Assembly (NCBI RefSeq): GCF_034190915.1
Contig: NW_026947507.1
Location: 29,874,001-29,938,000 of the forward strand
Direction: 5' to 3'
DNA length: 64,000 bases
Source of the DNA: Cavia porcellus
Taxonomy: Eukaryota > Chordata > Mammalia > Rodentia > Caviidae
The translations under genes and the position numbers were made by a program. Positions 9,237 through 19,768 of this stretch are shown piece after piece; within the stretch, counting starts at the first letter, position 1; each line of letters starts with the position of its first letter. Under the pieces are notes generated by a model. The model was not told the DNA's origin and searched no databases. It was given only the letters and a program-made list of their open reading frames with translations.

Positions 9237-9650
9237 GTGTCTTACTTTTTTCTCATTGCTGAGACAAAATACCCAACACTCAAAGTTAAAGGGAGTAAGG
9301 TTTATTTGGCTTTCAGTTTGTAGAGGTTTCAGTTTATAGTTGGCTGGCTTGAAGGCAAGGTGGTATGGTTAATGAGAAACAGGTCATGGCAGCCAGGTCA
9401 ACACAGGAAAAGCTAGCAAGAGAGACAAGATAAGGCCTCTTGCTGTCCCTTATATTGCATCCAGCCTACCAGGATTAGCATGCAGCCAAATCAATCAGTG
9501 GACTGACTTAATCACCCACCCTTGATCCCAGCACTGCACCCTGAGTCAATCACACATTCTAGTTTCAGTCACCTCTGAGAAAGCCCTACCTGTGACTGCA
9601 TGAAGCTTTGAGGGGACATCTAGACACGAGCTATAACACATGGTCTCTCC
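9237..9650 (-). mobile_element. MaLR-type LTR, antisense
   Basis: TGTCTTACTTTTTTCTCATTGCTGAGACAAAATACCCAACACT reads as the reverse complement of the LTR 3' end seen at 59202. GTTTATTTGGCTTTCAG is the antisense of the AATAAAC polyadenylation region. Confidence 0.6.
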
Positions 9651-10103
9651 CATGAGAATCCCAAAGTATAAATACATTAAAGAACAAAATAAAAAAGGAG
9701 ACAGGGAGGTAGACATTTTGCAAATCAGAGGATCAAGAGATGGAGGGAGATGGGACAGTGGAGAGGGCATGAGGCATTCCAATTCCCTATGATAAATGAA
9801 ATCATTATGTACATACACATACTAATAAAAACTGTAATAAGCCTTTAACATTTTTAAATGTCTTAAATGATAGATTCATAGAGTTTTGCAGAACATTAGT
9901 GTTTGAAGGTGTGGTATAATACAAAATACACTTGGTGTTTGTCCCATTCTGCTCACAAGGTACCTAAAACCTTGACATCTGCCTTTAGGAGTGCCTCATT
10001 ATTCACTGAGCCTATATAGATAGCTGAATTTATGCTAATGAGATTGACAGACTGCCACATATCCTTAGAATGAGACCACTTATGAGAGAAGCCAAGAGAG
10101 GTG
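9651..10103. other. Unassigned intergenic sequence
   Basis: About 450 bp without a recognised repeat or gene. Confidence 0.4.
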
Positions 10104-10119
10104 AGCCTTGGGACATTAA

Positions 10120-10214
10120 ATTATCTTTTTTTTTTTTTTTTTTGGTGTCGGGGATTGAACTCATGACCTCGTTCTTCCAGGAAGGTGCTTAAGCCACTGA
10201 GCTCCCCAGCCCCT
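10120..10214 (-). repeat. ID-type SINE with 16-bp target-site duplication
   Basis: T run then GGGGATTGAACTCATGACC ... GAGCTCCCCAGCCCC. AGCCTTGGGACATTAA is duplicated at 10104-10119 and 10215-10230. Confidence 0.92.
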
Positions 10215-10230
10215 AGCCTTGGGACATTAA

Positions 10231-10700
10231 GTCCACTAACCACCTTCAGGGAACAGGCAGACTGGAAAGTGGCGGTGGGGGGGCTCAAGGAAAACACCTG
10301 AACAAGATCTGATGAGCTTCCTGTTGACAGGGTGGTCACAGAGCACTACCCTGTGACCCCTTACCTTGTCCTATCTCACTCTTAATGAGTTCTTTATAAC
10401 ACCTTTTAATAAACCAGTAAATGTAAGTATTTCCTTAAGTTGTGAGAGGTGTCCTAGCAATTTAACTCAAAGAGAAAGTATTCTGTTTGGTAGCTGGTAA
10501 GAAGTACTGGCAGTGTGGACCTGTGTCTGGCATCACTGGACCATTACTCAGTCTATGGAAAAATCTCCACCCTCATCTGGTTGCAGAACAGTCAGCACTG
10601 TGCTGTGATAGAATAGTAGCAATTGAATTTGTTTTTTCCTGTATTTTTATGGGATGTGACCAGGGAAGAAGACATTTTTCTTGGTGATTCTGTTAGAAAC
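10231..10700 (+). mobile_element. Probable ERVL/MLT2-like LTR
   Basis: ATAAACCAGTAAATGTAAGTATTTCC ... GTGAGAGGTGTCCTAGCAA ... AGAAGTACTGGCAG is close to the 3' half of MLT2-type ERVL LTRs (ATAAACCAGTAAA, CTCTAGCAAATT, AGAAGTACAGG). Assigned from memory of the family. Confidence 0.45.
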
Positions 10701-10824
10701 AGGTAACAGAGCTCCAAGTGAATGAGATCTTCTACATGTCTGTTGGCAGTGGATGGGTTTGGAAGCCACATGAATGTAGAAATTTGCTTTCATCAAGTGA
10801 TCACAGGCCTTTCCTCATTCAATT

Positions 10825-13800
10825 TTTTTCCAGTTTTTTTTTAAAGAGGCTAAAATTAAACATAACAAAACAGATCGTAAGAAAACAATTTAAGAAACAC
10901 AGATTTCAAAGCAAGACTACTGGAGATCTTCACTATCATATTGTTTCTTGTTTTCTTCCAAATAGTTGTCCATATATTCACACACAGTAAATACATACCA
11001 GACAACATAGTACTTAACTGATCAGAACAGGATGATGAAGGCATTTTAGGACTTCAAGACCAGACAACAGAGGAGTCAACAATGGCTGCCATACTGTCTC
11101 TCGTTCTCTTTAAAATGGCTGTCCATATTTTTACGTATGTTGAAATTAAACAAAAGAAAACAGACTAATACCACTCTGGTCAGAGAATAATAGTATTGCT
11201 AGATTTTATATCATGCATGACACTGCAGAATTAGCATTGGGTATCTTAGTGTCTCTTTTTCTTCAGTATATCTGTTCATTACATCGTACATTATATAACC
11301 TATTCTCATAAACTGTTTAGAAGTTCTACACATGTGAATCTTTACATGTATACCTATCCTTTCTGTATTAGAGAGAAAAACAAATCAAAATGAGACAACA
11401 AATTTCTAAAAAACATGAAACAAAAAAGACAAATAAAACCATAACACTAGGTGATCTACAGCAGTTACTCTGATGTTTCTTATGATTTTCAATAGAATTG
11501 TCTGTATCATCAGGCATAATATACTTGAACATAGCAATACATAGCAATATTATTAAAAACAAAACATTGGAGACATTATAGGACTTCAAAGGCAGTTAAT
11601 AATCAAACTGGAATGGGTATCCTATTGTATCTTGTCTTCAGAGTAGTTGCCTCTGCATTTAGACTTGATACTAATATCATGCATACCAAATTTGAATAAA
11701 ATCAGTCAAGACAAAACATCAGTCTAACAAACCAGATTCAAATAAGATCAGTCATAGTAAGACAGTGTAAGTAATACAGGGTTTCAGGTTAATAGGAAAT
11801 TAAGGATAGTTACTGTAGTATATATAGTAGTATATATATATAGTATATATCCTCCTATTTTTGGAATAGCTGTCTATGCCCTCAAATCTAGTATGAGTAG
11901 ACAGACTAGAACAGAATAAAATCAAACTAAACAGAATGAAAAGACTAATGTGGCTTTTAAATCCTATACACTATTAACAATGTCCCTTTCCTTCCTCTTT
12001 TAGACAATTCCTCCCCTTTCCCTTTCTCCGGGTGCTTTGCACGTTTTGGGTCCCACTAACTCCTGTAGTTTTTAGATTGGGGGCAACCCTCTATCTACCT
12101 AAGTGGTTCTGAACCTTTTTACCCGAGCTTGATCTTGAACTGTATTCCATTACCTGCTAAAGCCTCAAGGTTTTCCTTCCTTATAGTTGAGTAGTTCTCC
12201 ATTGCACAAAAAGTGTCATGACTTTCCAACTTATCTGCAGCTGCTGGCCAAGCTGTCCCTATTTCTCTCTGGTTCCCTGTCACATAGAGCATTGTTTTCT
12301 CATCTTTTTTGGTTTATCAACCCTCTTTCAGGTAGATTATATTTCCTATTTAGAGCATCTCGATGGACCCTATCTCCTGATCTACTCTACTTGTATTTCT
12401 TTTTGTTAGTGTATCAAGGCCATCTGTGTTAGAGATTATAGCCAGTCTTCTCTGCTTCATCTCTGCTATGCTATTTTTCTGCTGTTGGTTGTCTACTTTT
12501 CTCCTTCATTCCACTGTCTGCCCCATTCATTGAGGCCTCTCTGTCACTGTTGCTGGAATCCTGGTGATTATTTTTCTTTCTCTCTAGAATGTCCTTCAGT
12601 ATTTTTTGTAGGGTTGGATTGGTGGTCACAAACTCCCACAGTTCCTCTTTGTCATGGAAGCATCTTGTTTCTCCATTAATTTTGAGGGACAGTTTTGCAG
12701 AGTACATCAATCTGCATTGGAAGTTATTTTCTTTCAGGGCTTGGAATACTTCACTCCAAATTCTTCTAGATTTGATAGTTTGTGTCAAGAAGTCTGTCGT
12801 GATTTTGATGGGTTTTCCTTTATAAGCAATCTATTTTTCTCTGACCACTTTTAATATTCTATTCTTGTGATGAATTTCTGGGATATTTTGTGTCTGGGTG
12901 TAGATCTATTATCTGAGTATCATTTCCTTTTCTTATGCTTGGGAAGTTTTCCTTAATTATTTCTATAAATAGCCTTTGTATTTCATTTGTGATTACCCCT
13001 GCTTTTTCACTCACATTTTTTACTCTTAAGTCATAGATCCTCTTGTCATCTTCTAGCCTTTGTATTGTTACTTCCTGGTTCCTTGTTATTTTTAAGAGAT
13101 CTTTCCTTTCACAATCACATAGTGCAAATTTATCTTCAAGTTCTGAAACTCAAACTTTAGTTTCTGTCAAGGCATTTTTCCAGCTTTCAATGGAGTTTTT
13201 AATTTCCTGGTAATCTCTTTGGATCAGTTTCATGTATTAGAGATTTTGTTTATATTCTACATCAAAGGTTTCTCTCCTTTTTTCTGGGTTCCTCCATTCT
13301 TCCATCTGTGTCTTCTTGAAAGGTGCTTACCATTTATTTTATTAATCTTTTAATACCTTGCTTTACTTGAATTAGAATGTCAGTTTTAAGTTCGTCTATG
13401 AGGTTATGAAGGTATTTCTTTATGTCCACTGATGCTGTTTCCAATATTGCATGTTTGCTGCCCTCAATTTCCTCTGTATTTACCTCTCCTGGACTTATTT
13501 TCCCTGGGTCAGTGGCTGGAGGCGTTTTCTTGCTTCTATCTCATGTTTCTGGTGTCTTTCAGACAAGTATATGGTGGCAGTCTCAGGCCCTTTCCATATT
13601 ACTTACAGTTTTTCTGAAGCATGCTGGCTGGGGGATTGCTGCCTTCTCCAGTTTACTGTTGATCTGAGAGGTGCACACAGGGATGATGTGAGCTAGCCCC
13701 TCTCCTCTGAGCCAGTCAAGCAGTGAGTGCCTTCAGCATGTTAGTCTGTGCTGTGCAGACATCACAGGTTTGGGACACTTTCGTCCCTGGCTATTGGGTC

Positions 13801-14327
13801 TGGACCAAGGGGTGGTGCACCCAAGCAGATCCCACCAGTCCTCTTTGGACCAGGAGCAGCCAACTGACGCCACTGCAGTTCCATGTTCAGGCCTGTGCTG
13901 CCCAACTCCATTATGTCATCCAGCCAGTCACCCCTCTGCAGGACCCAATTCCTAGCACTCACCATGGGTTAGTGCAGCTCTCCACATTGGTTCTGTTCTC
14001 CGTTGCATTGCATCCTCCCACCAAGGGCCTTGGGCTCACCAACCTCCAATTTCAGTGCTACCAAGACTTCAGTGCAACTGTGAGTCATCTGACTCCAAGG
14101 CTGCCCAGCACAGTGAGGGACCAGCTCCAGTGAGAGTGCATCTGGTTCCAGCCTTTCATCCACGCTTTTCCTTTTTTTTCTTTTCCTCAGTTTCTTCCTG
14201 GGTCATGAGAATCCCTCTCTTTTCATCTGGTCTTCTCCACGTTGTTAAATTCTAGTGTCTGAGTTGTTTTTCTCAGAGAGGCTCTCTACCTTTCTACCTA
14301 TCAATCCGCCATCTTCCCAGGATCTGT
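10825..14327 (-). mobile_element. Full-length HAL1-like (L1 ORF1-only) retrotransposon, minus strand
   Basis: A complete insertion bounded by the 11-bp duplication CTCATTCAATT (10814-10824 and 14328-14338). Read on the minus strand it starts with a CTGGGAAGATGGCGGATTG block typical of L1 5' ends, then ~0.78 kb of 5'UTR, a degenerate ORF1 (13544 to 12471) and ~1.65 kb of 3' region ending in an A run (10829-10837 as T). The 3' region has no endonuclease or reverse-transcriptase homology and holds at least five copies of a degenerate ~50-bp unit around ATGGACAACTATTTGAAGA. L1 always carries ORF2 just after ORF1; elements without it are known as HAL1 (half-L1) and rely on L1 proteins in trans. 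Confidence 0.8.
12471..13544 (-). pseudogene. L1/HAL1 ORF1 pseudogene
   Basis: Encoded an L1 ORF1-type RNA-binding nucleic-acid chaperone (coiled coil, RRM, C-terminal domain). The start codon site lies at 13544-13542 in the same context as the plus copy, but the third codon is now a stop (ATG AGA TAG). More stops and frameshifts follow. The last open piece, 12788-12471, preserves the C-terminal domain (IKSRRIWSEVFQALKENNFQ, LSLKINGETRCFHDKEELWE). The homologous frame is almost intact at 16058-16921. Confidence 0.8.
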
Positions 14328-14338
14328 CTCATTCAATT

Positions 14339-14816
14339 CTTTATATTTTCATTTATAATGAAAAGCTCAACTAAGTAACATGGTTCTGTTTCAATCTGAA
14401 CAGTATGTTAACTAAATAAAAATATCATCAGGGGCATCTTTGTTTTGGTAATAGCTCATGCTTTCAAGTCCTGCCAACCTCCTTTCTTCCACCCCTTCCC
14501 TTTCTGCTGTGCTCAGCACCTTGGCTGCCTACTCTCTCCCCGCCACCCCCAGGTACCAGGACACCCAGAGAACACTGCATGACACCCAGCCCTGCCTCAG
14601 TCTCCTTAGAAGCTAGAATTACAAGCATATGACAGCACTTCTTATTCATATCAAAACAATTTGTTTCAGAAGATACTTTTTCCTTTTTATCCACCACTAA
14701 TTTAATCTTATGTCCTGCTCATTATAAGGAAGAAATACAAAAAGTTTAAATTTTACCAATCCTTGAGTCTTGTTAATGGTTGAGGCTAGATTTTATTCTT
14801 CAAGAACAATTTCCAG
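14339..14816. other. Spacer between the two head-to-head HAL1-like elements
   Basis: About 480 bp between the 5' ends of the two elements, probably the old target DNA. No recognised gene. A polypyrimidine/polypurine-rich patch lies at 14480-14560. AAGAACAATTTCCAG at 14802-14816 is the left target-site duplication of the plus-strand element. Confidence 0.5.
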
Positions 14817-15589
14817 GAGTGAAGGAAAAGATGGTGGATAGATAACAGGCTACAGAGACTCTCTGAGATAGTCAACTTAGATTCCAAAAATAATAATGTG
14901 GAGAATTCCAAACAGAGGGAGATAGACCCTCCCAACCCAAACAAATGGAGAGAAACCAATTAAAAATACAGTCCTGGTGCTATGATTGGAACAGCTACAG
15001 TCTTGGTGCTGCTGCTTGAACTCACTGCCTGAACACCCTGCCGCTGCTGTGCCTGAATTGGCACAACTGGGATAGCCCGCCAGTTTCAACTCACTGGAGA
15101 CACGAATGCACTGAGAATGGGAGTCAGCAAACTGAATTGAGAGCAGAGCTGGTGGGTAATCCTGCATCAACCTGCAGTGAGTGAGGGGAATAAAAACCCT
15201 TCCACAGAGAAGGGGGAGCTCCAACAGATGACATTCTGGGACCAGGCTATCCCAGACTGGCCAGAACAAGATGCTGCAGCGACTTCAGTCTGTTATTCCC
15301 TTCTCAAGCAGGATTGGTGGGGAGCAGGTGACCTGGGTCACGCCGCAGACTGAGACCTAATAGAGTAGCCCAAACCAAGTCCCTACGCCTGGCAGTGCAC
15401 CCTAGCAGTGAAGCCTTCAGCAGGTTGACTGACCTGGAGGGGCTGGCCAAACATAGGCTGCCCAGGTGTGTATCTCCTAGTACACTGCAGTGGGTGGGAC
15501 TACCTAGTCAGCATGCTTCAGACAAACTGTAACCAACAAAGAAAGAAACTGGGCCTCCTATACACGCCTGTATGGAAGGAACAAAAAAT

Positions 15590-16921
15590 ATGAGAAGAGG
15601 AGGCAATAAGAAAGGGTCCTCAGTCCACAATCCTGAGAACATTGATCCAGGAAAGGTAAACGCAAAGGAGAATGAGGACAAAAAACATACAGTATCAGGC
15701 ACGGCACCAACAGACATAAAGCAGTATCTTTAGGACCTCATAGACGAGTTCAAAAGTGAAGTATTTACAAGTGTGTAGGACTGATAACCATATACTAACT
15801 TTTTGTTAGATCATTGAGCCGAACTATTGGCAGTGTCACTATTTAAATCTCACTTTACATATTTTAATTTTGTAACCTGAACAACTATTTCTAAGATGAC
15901 AATATGTAACTTATCAACTGGTGATTTCTTACTGTTTATTTTTCTGTAATTCTGTATTATTTCTACCTTTTTTTCTCCATGTATTTTTTCTTTCTCTTTA
16001 AATTAAAAAAAGTGAAGTATTTAACCAAGTAAAGCAAGATATAAATAGATTAAAGAAATGCTAAACACCTCCCAAGAAAAAACAGATGGAAGAATGGAAG
16101 AACAAAAAAAAGGGGGAGAATTGTTTGACGGAGAAAATAGAGAAAACATAGAATACATGAAGCAGGTTCAAAGAGATTACCAGGAAATAAAAAGCTCCAT
16201 TGAAAGCTGGCAAAACTGCTTGAAAGAAACTAGGGATAGATTATCCGAACTGGAGGACAGGTTTGCAATGTGGGAACATGAAAGGAAAAATTTCTTAAAA
16301 ATAACAAGGAAACAAGCAGTAACAATACAAAGGCTAGAAGGCAACAAGAGGATCTATAACTTAAGAATAAAGAATGTGAATGAAGAACCAGGGGTACAAA
16401 CAAATGAACTGCAAAGGCTATTCACAGAAATTATTAAAGAAAACTTCCCAAATATAGGAAAAGACACTCAGATGTATGAGGCATACAGAACTCCAGCCAC
16501 CTACAACCAAAACAGAACTACACCCAGGCATATAATAATCAAGATTCCGGAAATCCAATATAAAAACAGAATATTAAAAGCTGTCAGAAACAAGAAACGG
16601 ATCACTTACAAGGGAACACCCACCAGAATTACAGTAGACTTCTCGGCACAAACTATCAAATCACAAAAAGCATGGGGCAAAATAATTCAAGCTTTGAAAG
16701 ACAATAACCCCCAGCCAAGATTGATGTATCCTGAACACCTGTCCCTAGAAATTAATGGAGAAACAAGGTGCTTCCAAGGTAAAGAGGAACTGGGGGAATT
16801 CACAACCACCAATCCAACTCTATGGAGAATACTACAGGACATTCTAAAGAGAGTGAAAAGCACCAGGACTTCAGGAACAGTGGCAGAGAGGCCCCAACGA
16901 ATGGAACAAAAAGCAAAATGA
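15590..16921 (+). pseudogene. HAL1-like ORF1, nearly intact L1 ORF1p homologue
   Basis: Would encode about 360 residues, the usual size of L1 ORF1p. Start ATG at 15590 in AAAAAAT-ATGAGAAG. Three lesions are visible: a TAG at 15731-15733, a 243-bp tail insertion at 15768-16010, and a 1-nt frameshift just before the ATG at 16058. From 16058 the frame is open for 287 codons. It shows an N-terminal coiled coil with many Glu/Lys/Arg ([20 protein letters not shown]), an RRM beginning at KRIYNLRIKNVNEE, the PRHIIIKIPEIQYKNRIL strand typical of ORF1p, and a C-terminal domain (TIKSQKAWGKIIQALKDNN, LSLEINGETRCFQGKEELGE). L1 ORF1p is a cytoplasmic trimeric RNA chaperone. As it stands this copy is not expected to make full-length protein. 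Confidence 0.88.
15768..16010 (+). mobile_element. 5'-truncated HAL1-like 3' tail inserted in ORF1
   Basis: AGTGAAGTATTTA occurs at 15755-15767 and 16011-16023. The 243 bp between them matches the last ~250 bp of the host element (GGACTGATAACCATATACTA, CTATTTCTAAGATGACAATA) and ends in an A-rich tail. It is a later retrotransposition of the same family into this copy. Confidence 0.85.
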
Positions 16922-18495
16922 AGAATATAGACAACTAATGACGGAAAAAGAGCACAACAGAAATGTGGCAGAGAAGACTGGATATAATTTCTAATATAGA
17001 TGACCTAAGATACACTAACTTAAGGGAAAAAAGAGAATTGCAGGCAGGATGGATCAAGAGGTAGAGTCCACCGAGATGCTCTTTATAGGAAATATAATTA
17101 ACCTGAAGAAGGGTATATGGACCAAAATCAAATATGAGAAAACACAACTTGATGTGATAGGGAACCAGAGAGTAATAGGGGTAACTGGACCAGTATTTAT
17201 GAATAGGTTGAAAAGACAGGTTTTAATAATACAACTAGAGATCAAGTCCAGGAGTGAGAAAGTTTGGAAACACTTAGGTAAATAGCAGGTTGGCCCCCCA
17301 ATATAAAACTGAGAGTGTTGGGGAGACCGAAAAATACACAGCACATCCTGGGAGAGTGAAGGGGCAGGAACAGTCTTAAAAAAGACAACAGAAGATATAA
17401 CTAATAGTGTATCAGGAATTAAAACCCTTATTACTAGCACCACTCTGCTTGGATGGAACTTGTTCCATCCTACTTTGTATACAAGCACTGGATCTGAGGG
17501 AACAGACAGCTGTCCTGAAAATATCAGGATATAGCACAGTGGTGATCTTTAATTTCCTATTAATTCAATCCAGATCGCTGTATGACTTATACTGTTGTAT
17601 CATGATTGACCTTACTTAAATCTGACTTGTTTGATTGCTGCTTATTATTGACAGATTTTATTCAAAACTGTTAGGTTGATGGTATCAAGTTGAGTATAGA
17701 CAACTATACTGAAAATGACAACGATTCACTATGATACCCATTTTGAATTGATTACTACCTGTTTTTGTAGCTCTATCTACAAAGTTGTATTTCTATTGTT
17801 ATGTACTGATATATTCAATTATACTTTATCTGATAATATAGCCAATCCTGTTGATAACAAGAGACAGCACAATGACCATGGTAGAACTCCTTATACAGCA
17901 GATTTATGTTTTTAATTTTATGTGTCTATAGGACTATGTTTTGTTTTGTCCTGCTTTGTTGTTTCTCCTTCTAATATAGAAAGGATAGAAATACATGTTA
18001 AGACTCATGCTTGTGTAAAACCTATAAACAGTTTATGAGAACTGATCTTATGACACATGATGAACAAATACTTTGAAGGAAAAAAAGGGGCACTACAGTA
18101 CCCAGTGCTGATTCCAGAGTGTAATGATGTGAAATCCAGTAATACTATTAATCTTTGTTCAGAATGATTTTAATCTTCTAAGTTTTATTAGGTCTCAACA
18201 TAAATGAAGATATGGATAAATGTATACATGTATAAGTGTATAGGATTGATAGCCATATTACTTAGTTTTTATTGGATAGTTGAACAGAACTGTTTGCAGT
18301 CTCCCTGGTTGAATTCCCATTTGTATGTTCTATTTTTGTACCTTGAACAATTATTTGTGGGGGAACAATATGTATACATCAAATAGTGATTTATTACTGT
18401 TTCTTTTCTTTGAAAGTATGTACTATTTTCTGCCCATTTTCTGTTTTGTTTTGTCTTTCTTTAAATAAAATTTTTTAAAAAAGAACAATTTCCAG

Positions 18496-18640
18496 ATACA
18501 TATTATTGATCTAACTGACTCACAGATTACTTTGGCAAAAAGTTAAAATATGGATTTGTAAAGTGAGAAAATGCAAATTTTATTAAAAAATAGAAAATAG
18601 GTAATTTTCTCAATATCAAACTGGGAAAAAGCAAGGACAC
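18496..18640. other. Short intergenic spacer between HAL1-like element and KLHL2
   Basis: About 150 bp of AT-rich sequence between the end of the plus-strand mobile element and the expected KLHL2 cleavage site. Nothing recognised. Confidence 0.4.
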
Positions 18641-19739
18641 TGAAACAAATAGTATACAAATTTTTATTCAAAGATAATTCAAGAAAGACATGTTTTGGTC
18701 ATCTTTAAAGTCAGATTAATTGAAGATCTCAGAAAAACTATCCCACCAACGCACATGGCTACTCACAGAAAGCTCTCTTTTCTGTTAATAGCAGCTAAAT
18801 TTATACACACAGAAAAAATTCTTAAGACCATGCAAATTCGGTTGAGTTCCATACATTCGTTATATTCATCAGAAACCTGCAGTTATATTCATGCCGAAGT
18901 GTTACCTTAAGAAAAAAATTAAAAACACACACCAAAACATGACCAAGATTAAACTAAAGAAAATAATAAATAAGCATAATTTATATTTTATTTAAAAAAG
19001 TTTGGCATCACACATGTTCAAGTGTGTCACACCATTTTCATTCCTCAGAAGTGGCATTTTTAAAGTGTTAAGCATTGTTAAATATCAAAAAATACAACTC
19101 TGTTTTACAATGTAGTACTGGCATAATTCAAAGTACTGTGCCATTATAAATAGAATAATCAAGTTTCAAACATCTTTTCAAACATGTTGAAGGGAAAGCA
19201 TATAGACACACATTTATATGCACACAATTTATTATATTCATGTAATCAAAGATATTTATAAAAGCAAACAATTTTATCCCTCAACTACTTTGTATACTTA
19301 CGTAGATTTTATTATCTTTTCCAAGATTTTCAGTTCCTGGGTAACACAGGTTTTCAAGAGAAGGAATAAAGATAAAATTTAATTGTACAAGAATACTCAT
19401 TGCTTTATCCTCCTTCACACAATAATTCACAGTCACTCAAGGTGGTAAGAAGTAGTCTTTAGGAAAGCAACTGTTGGCTGTGGACTGCAGAGCAAGTACT
19501 GCGGTCCAGGTTTCTTATGAAAATTCTGTCAGCTGCTGCTCACTGCAGAAAAAGCCTACACGGTGCTTCTACCAAAAATAATCTTCAGTATCCGAGGCCT
19601 AGAAAGGCAGGTGATCTTGTCTTCTGCTGAGACTTAAAGTGCAGCTGCAAGTGGAGAAGGGCTGGATTCTCAGTCACTTCAGAAATACTCATTGAAGCCT
19701 GTTTCTCATGTATAAATATGCTGAAAATGTCCTTCGGGC
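18640..19739 (-). other. KLHL2: KLHL2 3'UTR
   Basis: Runs from the base after the TGA (19740) to the last good poly(A) signal. About 1.1 kb, free of recognised repeats, AT-rich. The left limit is an estimate, 15-25 nt beyond the AATAAA at 18668-18663 (minus). A second AATAAA (antisense TTTATT near 18986) could give a ~0.75-kb 3'UTR. Confidence 0.7.
18663..18668 (-). terminator. KLHL2: KLHL2 polyadenylation signal AATAAA
   Basis: On the minus strand TTGAATAAAAATTTG; the last canonical hexamer before the mobile element, giving a 3'UTR of about 1.1 kb. Confidence 0.6.
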
Positions 19740-19768
19740 TCATAATGGTTTATCAATAACTGTGACCC
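19740..19768 (-). CDS. KLHL2: KLHL2 last coding exon (C-terminus)
   Basis: Minus strand: acceptor TTTACCCAG, then GG completing a Gly codon and VTVIDKPL followed by TGA (19742-19740). The eight residues close the last Kelch blade by supplying the outer strand of the propeller. Too short to be found as an open frame on its own; identified by the acceptor and the KLHL2 C-terminal sequence. Confidence 0.93.

Larger units (their letters stand above)
14817..18480 (+). mobile_element. Full-length HAL1-like (L1 ORF1-only) retrotransposon, plus strand
   Basis: Bounded by a perfect 15-bp duplication, AAGAACAATTTCCAG, at 14802-14816 and 18481-18495. Begins with an L1-like GAAGGAAAAGATGGTGGATAG block, has a ~0.77-kb 5'UTR (14817-15589), ORF1 (15590-16921, interrupted by a 243-bp insert) and a 1.56-kb 3' region (16922-18480) ending TTTAAATAAAATTTTTTAAAAAA. 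There is no ORF2: the sequence after the ORF1 stop aligns with that of the minus copy (both have AGAGAAGACTGG, GAGATGCTCT, TAGGAAATATAAT), so the lack of ORF2 is shared and not a private deletion. It ends ~180 bp from the KLHL2 poly(A) signal, tail to tail. Confidence 0.85.

Noticed and set aside
11821..11850. TATATAG-rich tract as promoter or origin
   Set aside because: Simple AT-rich sequence inside the 3' region of a mobile element with no supporting context.
13723..14133. Open frame of 136 codons, plus strand
   Set aside because: Lies antisense in the GC-richer 5'UTR of the minus-strand HAL1-like element. Such frames are common in L1 5'UTRs by composition.
14817..18480. Ordinary L1 that lost ORF2 by deletion
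   Set aside because: The sequence after ORF1 aligns with the tail of a second full-length copy, and both are bounded by target duplications, so the ORF2-less structure existed before insertion.
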